From CADEFQ01 sp035433705 (GTDB lineage Bacteria > Pseudomonadota > Gammaproteobacteria > Steroidobacterales > Steroidobacteraceae): a stretch of DNA of 64,000 bases. Position 1 is the first letter of the stretch. Every line of letters starts with the position of its first letter. Position numbers and translations under genes: made by a program. The stretch covers positions 1-64,000 of the forward strand of contig DAORVK010000013.1 in NCBI GenBank assembly GCA_035433705.1, in the 5' to 3' direction. This document shows positions 18,394 through 24,945 of this stretch, piece after piece. The notes beneath the pieces are model-generated. The model saw only the letters and a list, made by a program, of their open reading frames with translations, searched no databases and was not told where the DNA came from.

Positions 18394-19575
18394 ATGTTCA
18401 TCAACTTCTGGTATCCGGTCATCCGCTCGGCCGATCTCGGCACGACACCGCAGCGAGTGCGCATCCTCGCCCACAATTTCGTCGTGTTCCGCGACGCGGC
18501 GGGTAAGCCCGCAGTACTGTCGGACACCTGCGTGCACCGCGGTGGTTCGCTGTCCGGCGGCAAGTGCAAGGAAGACGGTACGGTGCAGTGTCCCTATCAC
18601 GGCTGGCGCTTCAATCGCGATGGCCAATGCACCCGCATCCCCTCGCTCGGCATCCAGGCGAAAATTCCGCCACGCGCACGCGTCGATGCGTATCCGGTCG
18701 AAGAGCGCTATGGGCTCGTACACGCCTTCCTCGGCGATCTGCCCGAGGCCGAGCGGCCACCGATCATGCCGATTTTCGAGGCGGACGATCCGAACTGGCG
18801 CTCGCATTCCATCAGCTTCGAAGTGCCGTATCACTACGAGCGCTCGATCGAGAACGGGCTTGATCCCGCGCACAACGAGTACGTGCACACGACTCACGGC
18901 CACCAGGGCGAGCGCGAGAGCGAATACAGGGTGAACGAACTCGAGTCCGCACAGAACAATGCGTGGGGCTACGGTTTCATGCACACCTACGATGCCCCAC
19001 CGCTGCGCAACGGGGTGTTGCGCTTCTCGCGCAGGCAGGGTGGCAAGATGCAGGCGGGATCGGGCACCTACGGCCCGAACCAGATGTGGACCTACATCCA
19101 CATCTCCGAGACCAAGGCGATGCACCAGTACCTGTTTGAAGCGCCAATCGACGAGCGCACGACGCGCGTGTTCCTCGTGACCTTCCGCAACATCGTCTTC
19201 TTCAAGGGGGGCCTGCTTGCGAAGCTCAATAACTGGCTCGACAGGAAAATCACCGTACGCAACCTGTTCGTTGCCGGCCAGGACATCACTGTCGTGAAGC
19301 AGCTGCAACCCGTGCTCACTCCGCCCTCGACTGCGCGTGAGCTGATGATGCCGGCCGACAGGATCATCGCGCAGTACCGCGACAAACTCGATGAGTTCGA
19401 GCGCAAGGGCTGGCGCATCGATATGGTGCGCCTCAAGAAGGACCTGGAGCGCGGCAACGTGATCTACGCGATCCCCTCCCCCGCGCGCCGCGAGACGAAG
19501 GGCTGGGTGCTCGAAGCGACCCCGCTCGTTGCAGCGGCCGACCCCGGCAAGGTGGCACAACTCGTTGCAGGTTAG
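18394..19575 (+). CDS. Rieske non-heme iron oxygenase, alpha subunit
   Basis: A 393-residue oxygenase. The Rieske [2Fe-2S] ligands are C46, H48, C66 and H69 (CVHRG and CPYHGW, 17 residues between H48 and C66). The mononuclear iron site is N154-G-L-D157-P-A-H160-N-E-Y-V-H165, the classical N/D-x2-H-x4-H pattern. ATG 18394 has AAGG eight bases upstream. The short C-terminal domain is of the single-component VanA/PAO-like sort. The substrate cannot be assigned. No reductase or ferredoxin partner is adjacent, so electrons must come from elsewhere. Confidence 0.9.
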   Translation: MFINFWYPVIRSADLGTTPQRVRILAHNFVVFRDAAGKPAVLSDTCVHRGGSLSGGKCKEDGTVQCPYHGWRFNRDGQCTRIPSLGIQAKIPPRARVDAYPVEERYGLVHAFLGDLPEAERPPIMPIFEADDPNWRSHSISFEVPYHYERSIENGLDPAHNEYVHTTHGHQGERESEYRVNELESAQNNAWGYGFMHTYDAPPLRNGVLRFSRRQGGKMQAGSGTYGPNQMWTYIHISETKAMHQYLFEAPIDERTTRVFLVTFRNIVFFKGGLLAKLNNWLDRKITVRNLFVAGQDITVVKQLQPVLTPPSTARELMMPADRIIAQYRDKLDEFERKGWRIDMVRLKKDLERGNVIYAIPSPARRETKGWVLEATPLVAAADPGKVAQLVAG

Positions 19576-19590
19576 GGCGCGTGCACGCGC

Positions 19591-19619
19591 CATGAGTGCA
19601 CTGCTACAGTGCGCTCATG
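19591..19619. promoter_or_regulatory. 29-base near-perfect palindrome spanning a start codon
   Basis: Two 13-base arms (19591-19603 and 19607-19619) flank the three-base loop CTA. There is one mismatch, which would be a G-U pair in RNA. The right arm ends with the ATG of the next gene. It could be a translation-blocking hairpin, a dyad operator or the terminator of the Rieske gene. No T-run follows it. Confidence 0.6.
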
Positions 19620-20150
19620 GATGAGCTTGCGATATTGCGCGACCAGGTCGCGACCGAGCGCCGTCACCTCGCAGCGCTGCACAAGGCCTGCCGCACAGCA
19701 TTGCAGGCGGGTGGCCATGCCGCCGGCCTGGTCGATACTTGCCGTGTCGCTGCTGCCTATCTCGTCTACAGCGCGCGCCGCCTGCACGCGCAGGACCAGG
19801 CGCACTGCCTGCTGCTGCGCCCGCGCGTTTCCCCGGTTGACGCGACCAGTCTCGCGCTGCTCGACGATCTTGAGGACACGCTGCAGCGTTCGCGAGCCGC
19901 CCTGCGCGATCTTGAATCCGCGCTTGACCCGGTCACCGGAACCCGGGCCTGGCTCGACTTCATCGACAACGTACTCGGCAAGAGGCGTCATAGCCTCGAG
20001 CATCTCTTTCGCGAGCACTACACGATCGATGACTGGCGCGCGTCCTCGTGCGTCGATGCCGACAGCATTCTCGAAGAGCGCGAGCGCTTTGCCGCTGTGT
20101 GCGCGGCCTTTCCGTCCGGCCTCGAGCCTGAGGCCGGGGCGACGGGATAA
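19617..20150 (+). CDS. Conserved hypothetical helical protein
   Basis: A 177-residue protein I do not recognise. It is soluble, with no signal peptide, and looks mostly alpha-helical with many His, Arg and Asp residues (ATERRHLAALHKACR; LDDLEDTLQRSRAALRDLESAL; RRHSLEHLFREHYTIDDWR). The His/Asp/Glu spacing hints at a four-helix metal-binding bundle, but no family motif can be confirmed. It sits between the Rieske oxygenase and the MocA-like gene, all on the plus strand, so shared transcription is likely. The ATG lies inside a palindrome and has no clear ribosome-binding site; GTG 19596 is an alternative. Confidence 0.6.
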   Translation: MDELAILRDQVATERRHLAALHKACRTALQAGGHAAGLVDTCRVAAAYLVYSARRLHAQDQAHCLLLRPRVSPVDATSLALLDDLEDTLQRSRAALRDLESALDPVTGTRAWLDFIDNVLGKRRHSLEHLFREHYTIDDWRASSCVDADSILEERERFAAVCAAFPSGLEPEAGATG

Positions 20151-20161
20151 AGCGGCGCGCC

Positions 20162-20767
20162 GTGCAATCCACCTCCAGCGAAGCGCCCACGCTGCACGCA
20201 ATCGTGCTCGCGGCCGGCGCCTCGACGCGCTTCGGCTCGCCGAAGCAACTCGTGCGCATCGAAGGGCGGCCGATGCTGCACGCGGTCGTGAGTCGCGCGG
20301 TCGAAGTGGCCGGGCACTCCGTGACCGTCGTACTCGGAGCGCACGCGCCCGAGCTGACACCGCTGCTGCGGCACACGCCTGCGTCCGTGATCGTCAATCG
20401 CGACTGGCAAGAAGGCATGGGGAGCTCGATCCGCACCGGCATGTCGCAGGTGCCTGGCTCGGTGGATGGCGTGCTCCTGCTGCTCGCGGACCAGCCAGGA
20501 GTCACTGCGGATGACTTGCGCCGCCTCGCGGGCGCCTGGCGACGCCGGCCGGATTCAATCCTTGCCGCGCAGTACAGCGGTATCGCGGGAGTCCCCGCAA
20601 TCTTTCCGCGGTGGGTGTTTCGGGACCTCACGGACTTGCGCGGCGACCGTGGTGCGCAGGCGCTGCTCAAGCGCTACGTCGATCGGGTCGCGCGCCTGCC
20701 GATGCCTTCCGCCACCGTTGACATCGACCGCCCGGAGGACCTGCTCTCGGTGAGCACGGGTGACTGA
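20162..20767 (+). CDS. MocA-like NTP transferase (molybdenum cofactor cytidylyltransferase type)
   Basis: A 201-residue MobA/MocA-superfamily protein from GTG. The nucleotide-binding signature is LAAGASTRFGSPKQL, followed by a GMGSSIRTGM segment and LLLLADQPGVTADDL, all typical of MocA/PucB-like enzymes. These add CMP to Mo-molybdopterin for xanthine-dehydrogenase-family enzymes. Co-location with an XdhC gene supports that reading; specificity for CTP or GTP is not proven from sequence. Confidence 0.85.
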   Translation: MQSTSSEAPTLHAIVLAAGASTRFGSPKQLVRIEGRPMLHAVVSRAVEVAGHSVTVVLGAHAPELTPLLRHTPASVIVNRDWQEGMGSSIRTGMSQVPGSVDGVLLLLADQPGVTADDLRRLAGAWRRRPDSILAAQYSGIAGVPAIFPRWVFRDLTDLRGDRGAQALLKRYVDRVARLPMPSATVDIDRPEDLLSVSTGD

Positions 20768-20793
20768 CGACGCTTGAATTTCCAGAGCGGGAG

Positions 20794-21531
20794 TTACAGC
20801 GCGATGGCGTCTCCCAGATGGAAGAACCCCCCGGTCGGACCCTCCTCGGGCAGCAGTGCCAGCGCCACGGCGGTGCGCGCACCCTCCTCCGGGCTGATGA
20901 GTCCCTGCGGGTTCGGATCGGTCCGGACGACGCCGGGATGCGCGGCATTCACCTTGATGCGCGTATCCCGCAGCGCGCAGGCGAGATGCAGCGTGAATGC
21001 GTTGAGTGCCGTCTTGCTGGCGCTGTACGCGAGCGGCCAGTCGCCCTCGCTCCAGGCCGCCTGGTCGGCACGCCGTGCCAATGAGCCGATGGCGCTTGAG
21101 TGATTCACGATACGGCCGGCATGGCTGAGGCGGATCAGCGGCAACAAGCGCTGTGTCAGGTCAACAAGGGAGAAGAAGTTGATCTCGAAGGTTTCGCGCA
21201 GCAGCCGCATCGGGACGTCGGCGGCGGTATGGCCCCAGTCGAAGCCCATGCCGATGTTGTTGACCAGAATGTCGAGATGGCCGAACTTGTGCGCGAGAAA
21301 ATCGCGCGCCGATTCGAAGCTCTGCGGGTCGGCCGTGTCGATGCGGATCGACTGGATGTCCAGTCCCTCCGCCCGCAGGGCCGCTGCGGCCTGCTCTCCC
21401 GCTGCCGCATCGCGCGCGCCGAGCAGCACGGTGACGCCGTTCGAAGCGAGCTGGCGACAGATCGCGAGGCCAATGCCGCGATTGGCGCCTGTAACCAGGC
21501 CGATGCGCCGGGCAACTATCCCGTCAGCCAT
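20794..21531 (-). CDS. SDR family oxidoreductase
   Basis: A 245-residue classical short-chain dehydrogenase. The cofactor motif is TGANRGIG, followed by NNIG, the catalytic Ser in NHSSAIG and YSASK. The Arg-rich segment after the second beta strand suggests NADP(H). AAGGA lies six bases before the start. It converges with the MocA-like gene and is divergent from the deacetylase-like gene. The substrate is unknown; the sequence resembles carbonyl-reductase-like SDRs. Confidence 0.88.
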   Translation of the reverse strand: MADGIVARRIGLVTGANRGIGLAICRQLASNGVTVLLGARDAAAGEQAAAALRAEGLDIQSIRIDTADPQSFESARDFLAHKFGHLDILVNNIGMGFDWGHTAADVPMRLLRETFEINFFSLVDLTQRLLPLIRLSHAGRIVNHSSAIGSLARRADQAAWSEGDWPLAYSASKTALNAFTLHLACALRDTRIKVNAAHPGVVRTDPNPQGLISPEEGARTAVALALLPEEGPTGGFFHLGDAIAL

Positions 21532-21552
21532 CAGATATCCTTTGGAGGTTCA

Positions 21553-22518
21553 GTGGCCGTGCACACCGCAGTGCGCCGCCCTATGATTGGCGTAGTCGCA
21601 CCGCCTGCGCGGGCAGACCACACCGGAGCGCACGACTTGAAGCTGCCGCACGAACGCTTTGCATACTCGCCCATGAACGCGAGGCCGCGCTGGGCCCTGC
21701 CGAAGGGCGCACGCATCGCGGTGTACTGTGTCCTCAATGTCGAGGAGTGGAACATCGAAAAACCCGTGGCGCGCGAGTATCTCAGTTCGCCCGCCGGTGT
21801 GGTCACCGTGCCGAATGTGCCGAACTGGTCCTGGCACGAGTACGGCATGCGGGTCGGCATCTGGCGCGTGATCGATGCGCTCGTGAAGCGCAGGATCGAT
21901 GCCAGCGTCGCGATCAACGCCTGCGTCTGCGAGGGCCCCGGTGAGCCGGTGGCACGTGCGCTCAAGGAACTCGGCTGGGAGTTCATGGGCCACGGCCACA
22001 CCCAGGCGGCGTTGCACAGCCTCCCGGATCAGCGCGAGGCGATCCGCCAGTCCTTCGGGATCCTCGAGCGCTACACGGGCGTCGCGCCCCGAGGCTGGCT
22101 CGGGCCCGGACTGCACGAGACGCTGGACACACTCGACTGGCTCGCCGAGGCTGGCTTCAAGTATGTGTTCGACTGGCCGCTCGACGAGCACCCGATCGAG
22201 ATGCGCACGGCGCACGGGCCGGTCGTGGCGATGCCCTACAGCATGGAGACGGGCGACCTGCCGATGATGGTCGTGCACCACCACCAATCGGACGTCTGGC
22301 TCAAGCGAATGAAGGACCAGTTCGACCGGCTCTATCGCGAAGGGGCACGTCAGCCGCGCGTGATGTCGATGAGCGTCCATCCCTTCGTCATCGGCGTGCC
22401 GCACCGGATCCGGTACTTCGAGGCGCTGTTCGACTACATGCGTCGCCACAAAGGGGTCTGGTTCGCGACCGCAGCGCAGATCTACGACTGGTATCGCGAG
22501 CACCCGCCGTCGACCTGA
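21553..22518 (+). CDS. Polysaccharide-deacetylase-fold hydrolase, PuuE/allantoinase-like
   Basis: A roughly 321-residue NodB-fold protein. WHEYGMRVGIWRVIDAL and INACVCEGPGEPVARALKE, followed by WEFMGHGHTQ, resemble the PuuE allantoinase and cyclic-imide hydrolase branch rather than true sugar deacetylases. The Asp normally found in the first deacetylase motif is replaced (VAINAC), as in that branch. Start choice: GGAGG at 21544-21548 favours GTG 21553 or GTG 21559; ATG 21583 is the first ATG. The 3' end overlaps fdhD by 37 bases, convergently. Substrate is unknown; a ureide or cyclic imide is inference. Confidence 0.78.
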   Translation: MAVHTAVRRPMIGVVAPPARADHTGAHDLKLPHERFAYSPMNARPRWALPKGARIAVYCVLNVEEWNIEKPVAREYLSSPAGVVTVPNVPNWSWHEYGMRVGIWRVIDALVKRRIDASVAINACVCEGPGEPVARALKELGWEFMGHGHTQAALHSLPDQREAIRQSFGILERYTGVAPRGWLGPGLHETLDTLDWLAEAGFKYVFDWPLDEHPIEMRTAHGPVVAMPYSMETGDLPMMVVHHHQSDVWLKRMKDQFDRLYREGARQPRVMSMSVHPFVIGVPHRIRYFEALFDYMRRHKGVWFATAAQIYDWYREHPPST

Positions 22519-23417
22519 CCCGCCAGCTCGGCGATGCGCTGCGGCTGCGAGTAGATGGTCACCCGCCCGCCACGCACGAAGCCGCCGAGGGTCACGCCGA
22601 AGCGCTCGGCAATCTCTATGGCGAGCGACGTCGGTGCAGAAACGGCCGCGATGATTTCGAAGCCGGCGCGGATGGCCTTGGTGATCATCTCGAGACTGAG
22701 TCGGCTCGACAGCAATACGCCGCAACCGGACAGGTCCACATCCTTCAAAAGGCACTTGCCGATCACCTTGTCGAGCGCATTGTGACGGCCCAGGTCTTCA
22801 GCGACCGCGATGATCTGTGCGTTGCGATCAAAGACCGCGGCCGCATGCGCGCCGCCCGTCTGCGTGAAAACCGTCTGCAGCCTGCGCATCGCCGCCATCA
22901 ACCCGTCGAATTGCGCGCTGCGAAGCCGGGCCGTATCTGCCACCGCCACGAGCCCTGCGACCAGATTGTCGACCGCTTCCCGGCCGCCGCATATGCCACA
23001 GGCGCTGCCCATCGTGACATTCCGCCGTCGCGGACTGACGCTGGCGGGATCGACGAGCTGCACGCGGACGATGCCTGGATCGTTGCCACACATCTCCATC
23101 CGGCGCAGGTCCTTCAGGCTGCAGATCAGACCTTCGGTGAACAGGAACCCGGCGGTCAGGGACAGCACTTCAGGGTCATCCGTTGCGCCGAGTACCCCCT
23201 GATCGCGACTGAAACCCAGCACCTCGTGCAACGAGGCGGTCGGCGTCCACATGAGCGTATACCAGCCGACGGACTCGACATCGATGGTCAGCATCGCCTC
23301 TTCGATGACCGGGCAGTCCTCGCGAACGGGCGGTTGACCCGTGCCCGGCAAGAAGTACGCCGGCACCAGTCGCACCCCATGCTGCACGGAGGGGGCGGCG
23401 GGCTGCTTTTCCTTCAT
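22482..23417 (-). CDS. fdhD: FdhD, sulfurtransferase for Mo-cofactor of formate-dehydrogenase-type enzymes
   Basis: A 311-residue FdhD protein. FdhD passes sulfur from IscS to the bis-MGD cofactor before insertion. The essential CxxC is at about C140/C143 in GSACGICG. Other family segments are FLFTEGLI, GGAHAAAVF, AEDLGRHNALDKVIG and SSRLSLEMITKA. It is the last gene of the molybdoenzyme operon, 19 bases after the NrfD gene, implying that this complex is its client. The catalytic subunit nearby is not an obvious formate dehydrogenase. Confidence 0.94.
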   Translation of the reverse strand: MKEKQPAAPSVQHGVRLVPAYFLPGTGQPPVREDCPVIEEAMLTIDVESVGWYTLMWTPTASLHEVLGFSRDQGVLGATDDPEVLSLTAGFLFTEGLICSLKDLRRMEMCGNDPGIVRVQLVDPASVSPRRRNVTMGSACGICGGREAVDNLVAGLVAVADTARLRSAQFDGLMAAMRRLQTVFTQTGGAHAAAVFDRNAQIIAVAEDLGRHNALDKVIGKCLLKDVDLSGCGVLLSSRLSLEMITKAIRAGFEIIAAVSAPTSLAIEIAERFGVTLGGFVRGGRVTIYSQPQRIAELAGQVDGGCSRYQS

Positions 23418-23436
23418 CAGCTCGCCAGAGCAGCGA

Positions 23437-24306
23437 TCAGGGGCGGAAACTCATGATCGGCTCGTAGACACCGGCCTTGAAAACCAGCAACCGGAAAGTG
23501 TAGTAGCCAGCCAGCGTGCCGGCCGCGGCGGTCAGGGCGACTGTCGGTACACTGCCGGCCAGCCAGAGCAGCAATACCGGCAGCAGCACGCCTGCACCGC
23601 AGACGAGCACAAGAAACCACTTTGCGTAGGTGGTGCGGGTGAGAAGTTCCGCCGACTTGCGCGCACCGGGTGAGCCATGCCGTGCGGCATGCAGCATGCT
23701 CAGCAGGATCGCTGCGATGCACAAGTGCAGCAGCAGCGCCACAGGCAGCAGAGATTGTGCGGACTCCGGCACTGCAGCCAGGAGCAGCATCACGCCGCCC
23801 GTCATCGCATAAGCGAGGCTTGCAACCGGCATGAGGCCCGTGTTCCAGAATGCGATGGCGGTCGAGTGTGACATCGCCAGGCCCTGGTAGGTCATGACGA
23901 CCAGGGCCGCCGCACCGGCCGCGAACTTGAGCAGCAGCACGAGCAGCGAGTCAGGCGCCAGAATGCCCGTCCAGGCGATCAGCACCGTGGCGCCACCGAA
24001 GCCCATCAGGCCCACGATGCCCAACAGGCCGCGGCTGACCCATGAACGGTCGGGACGCATGATGGCGCGCCAGGATCGCTTCGGCACGCCCATATGCGAG
24101 AGGTGAAAATAGGTCTTGAGCAGCCCGGTGATCAGCAAGCCCGCCAGCATCCCCTGGGCCGATCCCAGCAGCAGCGAGACAAAAAACAGCCCGGCGCCCA
24201 GCTCGCCAAAAAAGAAGGCATTGGCCATCGGGGTATCCCAATAGCGCTGGAATCGATACCCGAGGGCGAAGCTGTCGCCGACGATGGGCAGGTCATTGAT
24301 AGCCAT
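23437..24306 (-). CDS. NrfD/PsrC-type quinone-interacting membrane anchor
   Basis: A 289-residue polytopic protein with about eight hydrophobic segments, of the NrfD/DmsC/PsrC kind that exchanges electrons between a Fe-S subunit and the quinone pool. The pattern WDTPMANAFFFGELGAGLFFVSLLLG at the N-terminus and LSHMGVPKRSWRAIMRP after helix 2 fits the family. GGGAG lies just before the start. It follows the ferredoxin gene by 24 bases in the operon. Confidence 0.87.
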   Translation of the reverse strand: MAINDLPIVGDSFALGYRFQRYWDTPMANAFFFGELGAGLFFVSLLLGSAQGMLAGLLITGLLKTYFHLSHMGVPKRSWRAIMRPDRSWVSRGLLGIVGLMGFGGATVLIAWTGILAPDSLLVLLLKFAAGAAALVVMTYQGLAMSHSTAIAFWNTGLMPVASLAYAMTGGVMLLLAAVPESAQSLLPVALLLHLCIAAILLSMLHAARHGSPGARKSAELLTRTTYAKWFLVLVCGAGVLLPVLLLWLAGSVPTVALTAAAGTLAGYYTFRLLVFKAGVYEPIMSFRP

Positions 24307-24330
24307 GATGTTCTCCCGCTGCTCCTGTCC

Positions 24331-24945
24331 TCAGTCGATGTAGTAGACCTTGGGCCTTGTATTCTTCTCGGGTAGCGGGGGCCGGCCGTTGCGCTCGCGG
24401 ATCAGCTGGCTCGGTTTGCTCTCCGGATCGTCGAGGTCGCCGAAAATACGCGCTTCTGTCGGACAGGTGACGACGCAGGCCGGATCGAGCCCCGCGTCCA
24501 CGCGTCCACTGCAAAAATCACACTTGGTCACCATGCCGGGCGTATAGCGCGGATAGCCCTGCTGCTCAAACGGTGTCAACTCGCCGGTACCGAACAGTCC
24601 GTCCTTGAAGGATTCGGCTTTCATCTCGCTTCGCTGGTCGTAGGGACAGGCGACCGCACAGGAACCGCAGCCGATGCATGTTTCGGGATTGACCATGACG
24701 ATGCCGTCCGGCCGCGTGTAAGTCGCACCGCTCGGGCAGACTTTCTCGCAAGGGGCATCCTCACAGTGATTGCACAGCGTCGGGATGTACACGCGGTTGA
24801 CGGCCGGATACACGCCGTATTCCTCGCTGAGCGTGCGCGTGAAAAACACGCCTTCGGGCAGCGCGTTCTCCTGCTTGCAGGCCACTACACAGGCATTGCA
24901 GCCGATGCAGCGCTTCAGATCGAACACCATGCCATAGCGTGCCAT
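24331..24945 (-). CDS. Four-cluster [4Fe-4S] ferredoxin subunit (DmsB/PsrB type)
   Basis: A 204-residue electron-transfer subunit. Four Cys groups are visible: CIGCNACVVACKQEN, CNHCEDAPCEKVCP, CIGCGSCAVACPYD and CDFC...CVVTCP. This is the layout of the beta subunits of DMSO/polysulfide-reductase-like complexes. It has no signal sequence. It overlaps the catalytic gene by one base (TGATG) and precedes the NrfD anchor, so it is the electron relay between the two. Confidence 0.93.
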   Translation of the reverse strand: MARYGMVFDLKRCIGCNACVVACKQENALPEGVFFTRTLSEEYGVYPAVNRVYIPTLCNHCEDAPCEKVCPSGATYTRPDGIVMVNPETCIGCGSCAVACPYDQRSEMKAESFKDGLFGTGELTPFEQQGYPRYTPGMVTKCDFCSGRVDAGLDPACVVTCPTEARIFGDLDDPESKPSQLIRERNGRPPLPEKNTRPKVYYID

